From assembly GCA_017543805.1 (NCBI GenBank), contig JAFYFK010000184.1, positions 1-13,878 on the forward strand: a stretch of DNA of 13,878 nt, in the 5' to 3' direction. Each line of letters begins with the position of its first letter. Position 1 is the first letter of the stretch. Under the pieces are notes generated by a model that saw only the letters and a program-made list of their open reading frames with translations, was not told the DNA's origin and searched no databases. The DNA is from Bacillota bacterium (lineage in GTDB: Bacteria; Bacillota; Clostridia; Peptostreptococcales; Anaerovoracaceae). Below are positions 1-6,346 of the stretch, one piece after another. The translations under genes and the position numbers were made by a program.

Positions 1-557
1 GTCTTTATAAGGCCGGGAGCGATGCAGTTTACGCGTATTCCTGACGGGCCGAGCTCTTTGGCGAGCGCTTTTGTCATGGAAATGAGAGCGCCTTTGCTCG
101 CGGAGTAGGCCGCTTCGCAGGCTCCGCCCACTACGCCCCAGATGGACGAGGTGTAGAGCAGGACGCCGCTTTTTCTCTCTATCATTTTAGGCAGCAGGCC
201 GCGGGTCACGGCGTAGGAGCCTTTGAGATTTGTGTCGAGCACGCGGTTCCACTCGGCTTCGCCTATGTCCTGGAACAGCCCCCAGCTGTCGATGCCTGCG
301 TTGCAGATCACTACATCCGGCGTCCCCATGGAGCCGAGCACCTGCTCGCAGAGATTTTCGGCGTCGCCCATAAGGGACAGGTCTGCCATAAATATCTGCG
401 CCTTGCCGCCGCCTGCCTTTATCTCCGAGCTTACCCTGCGGGCTTCGTTGAACGAGCGGTTGTAGCAGACTCCGACTTCGTATCCTTCCGCGGCAAAAGC
501 CTTTGCCATTGCGGATCCTATTCCTCCGGACGCGCCGGTTATAAGTACTTTTTTCAT
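1..557 (-). CDS. SDR-family oxidoreductase, FabG-like (3' end cut by window edge)
   Basis: A short-chain dehydrogenase/reductase that would oxidise or reduce an alcohol/carbonyl with NAD(P)(H) in the cytosol. The 185 visible residues hold the Rossmann glycine motif TGASGGIG (about 7-14), CNAG (85-88), the structural Asn in DTNLKGS (N110), and the catalytic Ser138, Tyr151 and Lys155 (YSASKG). NCIAPGLIKT follows, so only the last 50 or so residues are missing. N33-R34 after the second strand suggests NADP(H) preference. The start is an ATG eight bases after GGAGG (566-570, read on the minus strand). The sequence resembles FabG/3-oxoacyl-ACP reductases, but FabG-like SDRs cover many substrates and no fatty-acid genes are visible nearby, so the substrate is left open. 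It is divergent from the CLC gene. Confidence 0.93.
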   Translation of the reverse strand, partial: MKKVLITGASGGIGSAMAKAFAAEGYEVGVCYNRSFNEARRVSSEIKAGGGKAQIFMADLSLMGDAENLCEQVLGSMGTPDVVICNAGIDSWGLFQDIGEAEWNRVLDTNLKGSYAVTRGLLPKMIERKSGVLLYTSSIWGVVGGACEAAYSASKGALISMTKALAKELGPSGIRVNCIAPGLIK

Positions 558-579
558 TTTCGTTTCCTCCGATTGCCCT

Positions 580-608
580 ATTTTACAAGAGTTTTAGCCC
601 TCTTGCAA
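580..608 (-). promoter_or_regulatory. Promoter of the SDR gene
   Basis: Read on the minus strand: TTGCAA (603-608), a 17-base spacer, then TAAAAT (580-585). The start of transcription would fall near 573, giving a leader of about 16 bases that still includes GGAGG. The -35 box is a perfect palindrome and also serves the plus-strand CLC promoter. Confidence 0.5.
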
Positions 609-630
609 TCTGTTTCGGGGGTGTTAAACT
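603..630 (+). promoter_or_regulatory. Extended -10 promoter of the CLC gene
   Basis: TTGCAA (603-608), a 16-base spacer, and TGtTAAACT with the -10 hexamer at 625-630. The expected transcription start is at about 637, which is the A of the CLC start codon, so the mRNA may have little or no leader. The -35 hexamer is the same bases used by the divergent SDR promoter. Confidence 0.45.
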
Positions 631-636
631 ATTAGC

Positions 637-2289
637 ATGAAATATCGCGATGTAAAACAATTCGGACGCCTCGGCGATTACGTCCTGGACATGCTGGAGT
701 GGATACTCTACGCAGGTCTTATCGGCGCGTCTGTGGGCGTCATAGGCGTGGCATTTGAGCTTTCGCTTTCTATCGCCACCGCTCTGCGGGAGACCTACGA
801 CTGGCTGATCTTCTTTATGCCCGTCGCCGGAATGATAATAGTCCTGCTGTACCGCGGCTGGCTGGTCGACGACCCAAAGGGCACCAACCGCATAATCAAG
901 GCGGCAAAGGGCGACCGGGAGGGCGTGGCTTTGCGCATAGTGCCGCTGATCTTTATTTCGACCGTTCTGACGCACCTTACGGGAGGCTCCTCCGGCCGCG
1001 AAGGCGCCGCGCTTCAGATAGGCGGCTCGATGGCCAGCTGGATAGGGCGCAGGATAAAGCTCAAATATCTCGACCTGCGCATCCTGGTGCAGTGCGGCAT
1101 GGCCGCGGGCTTTTCCGCGCTTTTCGGCGCGCCAATAGCCGCGGCGGTATTCGCCATGGAGGTCGTAAGCAGCGATCTTCACTACTACGGACTGTTTCCG
1201 TGCTTCCTCTCCGCTGTCATCGCCAAGGTAACGGCGACGGCTCTCGGCGGCCAGGCTACGCATTTTATCGTTTTCGAAGTCCCCGACGCGGACCTTGCCA
1301 CGGTCATAAGGGTCATAGTTATGGGCCTGCTGGTGGCGCTGCTGTCCATCGCGTTTATTCAGATGCTTCATGTGTCTGAAAAGTTGTATTCGAAATATTT
1401 CAAGAATCCGTACTTCAGGGCCGCGGTCGGCGGATGCCTTGTGGTGGCGCTGACCATGCTCTCCGGCACCAGGGATTACAACGGCGCCGGCCTCTATGTA
1501 ATAGTCCAGGCGCTGGCCGGAAACGCCGCTCCGCTGGCATTTTTCTGGAAGATGCTCTTTACCGCGCTCACGCTGAGCGCCGGCTACAAGGGCGGTGAGA
1601 TAGTTCCGACACTGTTTATCGGGGCCACGTTCGGCGCGGTGGCGGCGCCGCTGATCGGGCTCGGCGCGCAGTTCGGCGCCGGCATAGGCATGATAATGAT
1701 GTTCTGCGCGGTCACGAACTGCCCCATCGCGTCGCTTTTCCTTGCCTTTGAGCTGCTGGCCGGCCGCGGGCTTATGCTCTGCGCCCTTGGCTGCTCCGTC
1801 GCCTACATGATGAGCGGGCGATACAGCCTCTACCGCGAGCAGCGCCTGTCCACCGGAAAGTTCAGCTTTGAGGTCGCCGCTGACAGCGCGGACGTCACCG
1901 GAATGGAAGATGAAGACGGTGAAAAGGCCTTCCCCGACGCGCCGGATCTTCCAGATGACGAGGACATCCGCGAAGAGGTCGGCATCCCGGAAGGCGCCCG
2001 TCGTACCGAGTTCAATCTTTACAGCGATCCTTCGGATGAAATTACCGAAAATGATAGACCGGACCCCGAAGTATGCTATAATGAGTCTGCGATTGCAAAT
2101 GTTGTGGAAACACAGAAAGGACGGAACCAAACCATGAAATATGTCTGTGAGGTATGCGGCTATGTTTATGACGAAGCTGCAGGAGATCCGGAACACGGCA
2201 TAGCTCCCGGAACCAAGTGGGAAGATCTTCCCGCTGATTTCGAGTGCCCGCTTTGCAGTGTAGGCAAGGATCAGTTCAAGCCCGAATAA
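637..2289 (+). CDS. CLC-family anion transporter with acidic tail, in frame with a C-terminal rubredoxin
   Basis: Residues 1 to about 400 are a CLC channel/antiporter: hydrophobic helices throughout, GGSSGREGA with the gating Glu122, GAPIAAAVFAMEV (164-176), and GYKGGEIVPTLFIGATFG (316-333) for the GxFxP-type motif. The usual GSGIP filter motif is absent and GTNRI (82-86) sits there instead. GREGP is GREGA. Both changes point to the clade that includes the fluoride/proton antiporters (CLC-F), but chloride transport is not excluded. Residues about 412-499 are a hydrophilic, strongly acidic tail. Residues 500-550 are a full rubredoxin with no stop between. The ATG start has no good Shine-Dalgarno sequence and an in-frame TAA lies at 625-627, so no upstream start is available. 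Whether the full 550-residue fusion is made, or the rubredoxin is mainly expressed from its own start, cannot be decided from sequence. Confidence 0.85.
   Translation: MKYRDVKQFGRLGDYVLDMLEWILYAGLIGASVGVIGVAFELSLSIATALRETYDWLIFFMPVAGMIIVLLYRGWLVDDPKGTNRIIKAAKGDREGVALRIVPLIFISTVLTHLTGGSSGREGAALQIGGSMASWIGRRIKLKYLDLRILVQCGMAAGFSALFGAPIAAAVFAMEVVSSDLHYYGLFPCFLSAVIAKVTATALGGQATHFIVFEVPDADLATVIRVIVMGLLVALLSIAFIQMLHVSEKLYSKYFKNPYFRAAVGGCLVVALTMLSGTRDYNGAGLYVIVQALAGNAAPLAFFWKMLFTALTLSAGYKGGEIVPTLFIGATFGAVAAPLIGLGAQFGAGIGMIMMFCAVTNCPIASLFLAFELLAGRGLMLCALGCSVAYMMSGRYSLYREQRLSTGKFSFEVAADSADVTGMEDEDGEKAFPDAPDLPDDEDIREEVGIPEGARRTEFNLYSDPSDEITENDRPDPEVCYNESAIANVVETQKGRNQTMKYVCEVCGYVYDEAAGDPEHGIAPGTKWEDLPADFECPLCSVGKDQFKPE
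2055..2082 (+). promoter_or_regulatory. Internal promoter for the rubredoxin, inside the CLC reading frame
   Basis: TGcTATAAT gives a perfect -10 hexamer (2077-2082) with an extended TG. TAGACC (2055-2060) is a four-of-six -35 at 16 bases. It lies about 50 bases upstream of the rubredoxin ATG, which suggests the rubredoxin has its own transcript. Confidence 0.5.
2134..2289 (+). CDS. Rubredoxin (own start within the longer CLC frame)
   Basis: A 51-residue rubredoxin, close to the usual 52-54 length, binding one iron through four cysteines: CxxCG at 5-9 and CPLC at 38-41. It keeps the typical YVYDEAAGDPEHGIAPGT and WEDLPADFECP core. It is a small cytosolic one-electron carrier, commonly linked in anaerobes to oxygen and superoxide reduction. 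The ATG follows AGAAAGGACGG (2114-2124), a weak ribosome site, and an extended -10 promoter lies about 50 bases upstream. The frame continues from the CLC gene without a stop, so the same domain may also be made as the C-terminus of the transporter. No obvious redox partner gene is next to it; a terminator follows at once. Confidence 0.9.
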   Translation: MKYVCEVCGYVYDEAAGDPEHGIAPGTKWEDLPADFECPLCSVGKDQFKPE

Positions 2290-2315
2290 GCTGAAAACAG
2301 ATCGATCTTTAGAAC

Positions 2316-2341
2316 AAAAACCGCTCTCCGGAGCGGTTTTT
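2316..2341 (+). terminator. Rho-independent terminator after rubredoxin
   Basis: An 11-bp perfect stem (2316-2326 with 2331-2341) with loop TCCG. A-run and T-run are part of the stem, so it could work in both directions. It lies 27 bases after the rubredoxin stop. Confidence 0.85.
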
Positions 2342-2372
2342 GCTTGAAATTCAAGGCTTCGCAACCATTATG

Positions 2373-2385
2373 CAACCGCCGGTTG
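2373..2385. promoter_or_regulatory. 13-base palindrome upstream of the XRE gene (possible operator)
   Basis: CAACCG-C-CGGTTG is a perfect inverted repeat that overlaps a consensus-like TTGACA (2383-2388). Half-site-like GCAACC also occurs at 2361 and 2412. An operator for the adjacent regulator is possible but unproven. Confidence 0.3.
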
Positions 2386-2423
2386 ACAAAGTTCAAAGCC
2401 CTCTTGGTGGTCTGCAACCGCTC

Positions 2424-2452
2424 TTTATTTTATGCTTTGGGCGTGATAAAGT
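2424..2452 (+). promoter_or_regulatory. Candidate promoter of the XRE gene
   Basis: TTTATT (2424-2429), 17 bases, then TGaTAAAGT with the -10 at 2447-2452; it would start near 2459, just before the AAAGGAGG ribosome site. The TTGACA at 2383 has no matching -10 at normal spacing, so the choice is uncertain. Confidence 0.3.
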
Positions 2453-2476
2453 TAAAGAGCCAAAGGAGGTACGAAC

Positions 2477-3481
2477 ATGATTTTGGCAGAAAAGATAAGC
2501 GATCTCAGAAAACAGGCAGGCTGGTCCCAGGAAGAACTCGCGGACAAGCTCGAGGTGAGCAGGCAGTCGGTATCCAAGTGGGAGATGGCGCAGTCCGTCC
2601 CCGACATGAACCGCATAATAATGATGGCTAAGCTCTTCGGAGTCAGCACGGACTATCTTCTTTTAGATGATATGGAAGCCCCGTTTCCCAAGATCTATGA
2701 AGGGGATACTGACGAGCTTCCCATTTCGGTTCACAGCGTCAGCATGGAAGAGGCAAACCGCTTCCTGGACGTCCGTTTTACCGCCGCGACGCAGATCGCC
2801 CTCGGCGTTATGCTCTGCATACTCTGCCCGGTGCTTGTAATAATCCTTGAGGCAGGCCGCGAGACCGGCCGCTTCGCGCTCAGCGAGCCCCAGGCCGAAG
2901 GCTTCGGATGCATTTTCCTGTTTATATGCCTGATCGCCGCCGTGGCGATGTTCGTAATGAACGGCATAAGGCTGCACATGTTCAGCTATTTTGAGGAAGA
3001 GGAGATCGATACCGCCTACGGGGTCGACGGTTTTGCCCGCGAGCGCCGCGAGCGTTTCCGCGGCATGCACACCAGGGATCTCGTCCTCGGCATCTCGCTC
3101 TGCGTAGGATCCGTTATGCCCTTATTCGTCGGACTCGTTCTGTTCGGTGAGGAAGAATTCGCCATGTCGGTCTGCACGACCATGATGCTCGCGATGATAG
3201 CGGTCGGCGTTTTCCTCATAGTCCGCTGCAGCATAATCTGGGGAAGCTTTCAGATGCTGCTCCAGGAAGGCGACTACAGCTTAAAGGAAAAAGTCATAAG
3301 CAAAAAGAACGCTCCAATCGCGGGAGTATACTGGAGCCTTGTTACCGCGCTGTATCTCGGCTACAGCTTCATCACCCAGCGCTGGGACCACAGCTGGATA
3401 ATCTGGCCGATCGCGGGCGTAAGCTACGCTGTGCTGGCCGGCATCCTCAGGGTCGTGAGAAACGACGACGGCAGATACTGA
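2477..3481 (+). CDS. XRE-family transcriptional regulator with a six-segment membrane domain
   Basis: Residues 1-65 form a Cro/CI-type helix-turn-helix; WSQEELADKLEVSRQSVSKWE (16-36) is the DNA-binding helix pair, followed by the usual VPDMNRIIMMAKLFGVSTDYLL ending. The rest is a membrane domain with hydrophobic stretches at about 105-125, 143-163, 203-223, 231-253, 281-299 and 306-326. Regulators of this layout are common in Clostridia and are generally thought to respond to envelope or small-molecule signals, but no ligand can be read from the sequence. The ATG start is seven bases after AAAGGAGG (2462-2469). The hydrolase downstream shares upstream sequence blocks with this gene, so it could be a regulatory target. 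Autoregulation through the palindrome at 2373-2385 is a further possibility. Confidence 0.9.
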   Translation: MILAEKISDLRKQAGWSQEELADKLEVSRQSVSKWEMAQSVPDMNRIIMMAKLFGVSTDYLLLDDMEAPFPKIYEGDTDELPISVHSVSMEEANRFLDVRFTAATQIALGVMLCILCPVLVIILEAGRETGRFALSEPQAEGFGCIFLFICLIAAVAMFVMNGIRLHMFSYFEEEEIDTAYGVDGFARERRERFRGMHTRDLVLGISLCVGSVMPLFVGLVLFGEEEFAMSVCTTMMLAMIAVGVFLIVRCSIIWGSFQMLLQEGDYSLKEKVISKKNAPIAGVYWSLVTALYLGYSFITQRWDHSWIIWPIAGVSYAVLAGILRVVRNDDGRY

Positions 3482-3482
3482 T

Positions 3483-3512
3483 TTGACAGCAAAGCCCTCT
3501 TCGGCTTATCAT
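3483..3512 (+). promoter_or_regulatory. Promoter of the metallo-hydrolase gene
   Basis: TTGACA (3483-3488), 18 bases, then TATCAT (3507-3512). The -35 box begins two bases after the XRE stop codon. The blocks CAAAGCCCTCTT (3490-3501) and ATAAAGTTA (3511-3519) recur upstream of the XRE gene. Confidence 0.55.
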
Positions 3513-3542
3513 AAAGTTATAAGCGCAGAGAAGGAGGGTGCC

Positions 3543-4163
3543 ATGACATACGAAGTATTAAACCACGCCTGTGTAAAGATAACAGGCTCAAAGATCCTGT
3601 ATTTTGACCCGTTCGGACTTAAGGACGCGCCCCGCGACGCGGATATCATATTCGTCACCCACGACCATTACGACCATCTGTCGCCGGAGGATATAGAAAA
3701 AGTATCAAAGCCTGTCGTCTGCAGGGACGATGCCAGCTTTGAGGAGGGGAACACCGTAATGGTTCTCCCGGAAAGTGTTGCGGATGTGGACGGGCACCCC
3801 TGCCTGCATTTCGCGCCGGGAACTTCCGGCGATGTTCTGGGAGTCGCGGTCGAGGCTGTTCCGGCATACAATCCGCATAAGATGTTCCATCCGAAAAAGA
3901 ACGGCTGGCTGGGTTACGTGGTGACCCTGGACGGAAAGCGCTTCTATGTGGCGGGCGACACCGACGAGACCCCGGAGGCCGCTGCCGTCAGATGCGACAT
4001 CGCCTTTATCCCGGTCGGCGGAAAATACACCTGCAACGCGGAAGAGGCCGCCGAGCTCGCAAAGAAGATAGCCCCGGCGGCATGCGCCGTGCCTTACCAC
4101 TTCGGCGCAATAGTCGGCACCGAAGCGGACAGGGACAGGTTCCTGGAGCTGACCGCAAAATAA
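3543..4163 (+). CDS. UlaG-like metallo-beta-lactamase-fold hydrolase
   Basis: A 206-residue cytosolic metal-dependent hydrolase. THDHYDHLS places the HxHxDH metal site at residues 40-45; GDTDE (Asp139) supplies a bridging Asp, VPYHFG (His186) the last metal His, and GGKYTCNAEEA (159-169) matches the GG-YT-EA segment of the UlaG/YtnP-like branch. Members of this branch include L-ascorbate-6-phosphate lactonase and many uncharacterised proteins, so the substrate is unknown; no ascorbate genes are present. The start chosen is ATG 3543, which follows AAGGAGGG (3531-3538). The frame is open from TTG 3483, but that TTG is the -35 box. It lies 61 bases after the XRE gene on the same strand and has its own promoter. 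Confidence 0.9.
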   Translation: MTYEVLNHACVKITGSKILYFDPFGLKDAPRDADIIFVTHDHYDHLSPEDIEKVSKPVVCRDDASFEEGNTVMVLPESVADVDGHPCLHFAPGTSGDVLGVAVEAVPAYNPHKMFHPKKNGWLGYVVTLDGKRFYVAGDTDETPEAAAVRCDIAFIPVGGKYTCNAEEAAELAKKIAPAACAVPYHFGAIVGTEADRDRFLELTAK

Positions 4164-4180
4164 TTTTTCAGGCAATTATA

Positions 4181-4216
4181 AAAACTGCTTACGGCCTGTA
4201 AGCAGTTTTTTATTGT
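4181..4216. terminator. Bidirectional terminator between converging genes
   Basis: A 12-bp stem (4181-4192 with 4198-4209) with loop GGCCT, a T-run after it on the plus strand, and a matching A-run before it for the minus strand. It sits between the hydrolase stop at 4163 and the converging acyltransferase stop at 4225. Confidence 0.88.
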
Positions 4217-4224
4217 TTTTTAGT

Positions 4225-5496
4225 TTACGCGAGTCCCGGCGGGCAGGGGTCGCCGCTGTCCCTGCGGTGCTTATAATACAGTTCCTCCGTGGCGAGCGCC
4301 ATTTTGGTAACCGCAAAATCCTGGCCTTGAGGATAGATGTACCAGGTATCCTCGAGCGTGTTGAGATCCACGCAGTCTCCGAATTTGCCCAGATATTCGT
4401 ACTCTATGTGGCAGGAATAGAGCGACGGCACGGGCTTGAGCATCTCGAACGGGTCGCCGTCCTTGTCTGTTCCGCGGACCGTAAAGCCGTTCATGTCGTG
4501 GACCATGGTCCCTTCGCCGAGCTCTATGAATTTCTTTGCGTTGGGCAGGGTGTTGACCTTCACCGCGAGTTCTCCGCTGGAATAAGTCCCGGCCTCTACC
4601 TCCGCGCGTACATTGGCGCGCTCCCATTCGTACCAGTCGGGGATGTGGGAAAATTCGGTCTCGCCGTCATCGGCGGACAGCTCTCCCAGCTCGGAATACG
4701 TCCAGCTCTTGCCGCAGGCTGCGCAGCGCAGCTTTGTCCCTTCCGTTTCCATGCGGAATTCCGTTCCGCAGGCGGGGCACTGGTAGAGCACCTTTTGCAG
4801 GCCTTCGGCGCGTTTTTCGTAAGTTACGCGGATCCCGCGCTCCTTCTGCCAGCTGTATTCGTCGTACTGAAAAGCCTCGACCAGCCTGTGGTTTACTTCT
4901 TCCGCGGGAGTATTTCCGAGCTCTTCCGGAGTAAACAGCAGCGTCATTTCCGCTTCGGTCGGCTTTACGTCCCTGTCGTGCAGGTTCCAGAACGGCGAGT
5001 TGATGTGATGTCCGTGGCAGATAAAGGTCACTACCGGGACCTTGAGCAGTTTGCACAGCTTTCCGAGAGATTCCGGCAGCACGGCCGTGGTGCCGCAGAG
5101 CGAATAGCGGGCTTCGGGATATATGACGGCAACGTCGCCGTTTTTTATGGTCTTGCGGAGGTTGTAAACGAGCTGCACGTCGCTCGTAAACTTGCGCTTG
5201 CAGATGCAGCCCACGGCTCGCAGCAGCCATTCCCGGCCTATAAAACCGTCTATAGCGACTACATAATTTGCGCGGGCAGGCCAGATAGCCATGGTGGCGG
5301 CCTTGAAATCGAAAAACGCGTTGTGGTTGCAGAGCAGGACGTAGGGCGGCTTAAGCCCTTCGCAGCGGGTCTTAGTCAGCTGCATTTTGTGGCGCTTCGC
5401 TTCCGGAAAACTGATCAGGTATGTCAGCGGCCGCAGATACCATTTTGTGCGCATCGGCGGCTTTTTCATATCAAAACGTTCGTAATTATCAGCCAT
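4225..5496 (-). CDS. PlsC-type acyltransferase with internal zinc ribbon
   Basis: Residues about 45-180 are a glycerol-3-phosphate acyltransferase-like domain: NHNAFFDF gives the catalytic H58-x4-D63 motif, and IYPEARYS (125-132) stands for the substrate-binding EGTRS block. It would transfer an acyl chain to a glycerophospholipid precursor (1-acylglycerol-3-phosphate in the best-known members) at the inner membrane face. Length is 423 residues against about 240 for plain PlsC. The extra C-terminal part contains a zinc ribbon, CPAC (240-243) and CAAC (258-261), then an uncharacterised tail. The ATG follows GAGGAGG (5502-5508 on the minus strand). It is a single-gene unit, divergent from the alpha/beta hydrolase. 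The acceptor substrate cannot be read from sequence, and a nucleic-acid or protein-binding role for the ribbon is a guess. Confidence 0.85.
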   Translation of the reverse strand: MADNYERFDMKKPPMRTKWYLRPLTYLISFPEAKRHKMQLTKTRCEGLKPPYVLLCNHNAFFDFKAATMAIWPARANYVVAIDGFIGREWLLRAVGCICKRKFTSDVQLVYNLRKTIKNGDVAVIYPEARYSLCGTTAVLPESLGKLCKLLKVPVVTFICHGHHINSPFWNLHDRDVKPTEAEMTLLFTPEELGNTPAEEVNHRLVEAFQYDEYSWQKERGIRVTYEKRAEGLQKVLYQCPACGTEFRMETEGTKLRCAACGKSWTYSELGELSADDGETEFSHIPDWYEWERANVRAEVEAGTYSSGELAVKVNTLPNAKKFIELGEGTMVHDMNGFTVRGTDKDGDPFEMLKPVPSLYSCHIEYEYLGKFGDCVDLNTLEDTWYIYPQGQDFAVTKMALATEELYYKHRRDSGDPCPPGLA

Positions 5497-5527
5497 GCGG
5501 GCCTCCTCTTAACAACATCTTAACACT

Positions 5528-5533
5528 ATTATA
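5528..5533 (-). promoter_or_regulatory. -10 box of the acyltransferase gene
   Basis: Perfect TATAAT on the minus strand, about 20 bases before the GAGGAGG ribosome site. No good -35 is visible at 16-18 bases (TTCCGT at 17 bases is weak). Confidence 0.5.
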
Positions 5534-5581
5534 CGGGAAAGGCTGTTATTACGGAAGCGCTTTATCAGTTTGCGCTCCTCA

Positions 5582-5610
5582 TTGAAATCGGCCGGGCGTT
5601 CTGCTAACAT
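5582..5610 (+). promoter_or_regulatory. Promoter of the alpha/beta hydrolase gene
   Basis: TTGAAA (5582-5587), 17 bases, then TGcTAACAT with the -10 at 5605-5610. The -10 sits within a small inverted repeat, CTGCT (5601-5605) and AGCAG (5613-5617), which could be an operator. Confidence 0.6.
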
Positions 5611-5646
5611 TAAGCAGTCAAAAACTGACGAAAGACAGGGGATAAT

Positions 5647-6318
5647 ATGGGCGAATACAAAAGGATCAGTGTAAACGGACTTGAACTTAATTGTTATTGC
5701 GGCGGCGAAGGCAGGCCTGTGGTGCTCGTCCACGGCAACGGCGAATCGCATCAGAGCTTTTCCGTGCTCATCGGGCAGCTCGAGGAGGCCGGTTACAGCG
5801 TGATCGCTCCGGATTCCCGCGGGCACGGCGGCAGCGACCCCGCGGACGAATATCATTACGCTGACATGGCCGAGGACATCTTTCAGCTTATTACTGTGCT
5901 TGGACTGGAAAAGCCCGCGCTCTACGGCTTCAGCGACGGCGGTATAATCGGGCTGACGCTGGAACTGGCGCATCCCGGCACGCTGTCCCTCCTTGCGGTA
6001 AGCGGGACAAACCTTTCGCCCGGCGGCCTGACCGACGAATTTATGGCGTCGATCGACGGGATAGACGATCCTTTGTGTGAGCTTATGCGCAGCGAACCGG
6101 ACATAGATCCGGAAGCGCTGGCCGGAATACAGATCCCCGTGCTTGTTACGGCAGGAGAGTTTGACGTGGTCCGGCCGGAGGAGACCGAGCTTATTTTATC
6201 GAAGCTCCCTTACGCGGAGGATTATTTTGCCGAAGGCGAAGACCACGGCAGTTATATCGAGAATAATCCGTTTATAGGAGAGCTTCTGCTCGAATTTTTC
6301 AGGGAACACAATTACTGA
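5647..6318 (+). CDS. Alpha/beta-fold hydrolase
   Basis: A 223-residue cytosolic serine hydrolase of the alpha/beta-hydrolase fold. The oxyanion-hole segment VLVHGNGES (26-34), DSRGHGGSD (56-64), the nucleophile elbow GFSDGG (Ser96), the acid in TAGEFDVV (Asp173) and the general base in EGEDHGSY (His200) complete a Ser-Asp-His triad. It lacks a large lid insertion. Family members act as esterases, lipases or C-C hydrolases, so the substrate stays open. It has no signal peptide. The ATG follows ACAGGGG (5635-5641). It has its own promoter, and a terminator-like hairpin after it partly separates it from iadA 81 bases downstream. Confidence 0.88.
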   Translation: MGEYKRISVNGLELNCYCGGEGRPVVLVHGNGESHQSFSVLIGQLEEAGYSVIAPDSRGHGGSDPADEYHYADMAEDIFQLITVLGLEKPALYGFSDGGIIGLTLELAHPGTLSLLAVSGTNLSPGGLTDEFMASIDGIDDPLCELMRSEPDIDPEALAGIQIPVLVTAGEFDVVRPEETELILSKLPYAEDYFAEGEDHGSYIENNPFIGELLLEFFREHNY

Positions 6319-6339
6319 AACATTTTCCGCATTCGGTGC

Positions 6340-6345
6340 TATAAT
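6340..6345 (+). promoter_or_regulatory. Extended -10 promoter of iadA
   Basis: TGcTATAAT, a perfect -10 with an extended TG at 6337-6338. The -35 is weak (CTGAAA at 6315-6320 with a 19-base spacer, or GAAACA at 6317-6322 with 17). It overlaps the hydrolase stop codon. The expected start is near 6352, inside the 5' arm of the following hairpin. Confidence 0.6.
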
Positions 6346-6346
6346 A

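Noticed and set aside
558..636. Fluoride riboswitch before the CLC gene
   Set aside because: The gap is only 79 bases, no GG-GATGG-type core is seen, and the predicted transcript has almost no leader.
583..2364. 593-codon open frame on the minus strand across the CLC-rubredoxin gene
   Set aside because: It is the mirror of a GC-rich coding frame. The translation is charged and low in hydrophobic pattern, has no known motif and no ribosome site, while the plus strand encodes clear CLC and rubredoxin motifs.
3483..3542. Earlier TTG start for the metallo-hydrolase, adding 20 residues
   Set aside because: The TTG is part of a TTGACA -35 box and has no ribosome site; ATG 3543 follows AAGGAGGG and gives the normal family N-terminus.
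4213..5523. 436-codon plus-strand open frame opposite the acyltransferase
   Set aside because: Antisense shadow: the minus strand holds H-x4-D, PEAR and zinc-ribbon motifs and a good ribosome site; the plus-strand frame also runs through the bidirectional terminator.
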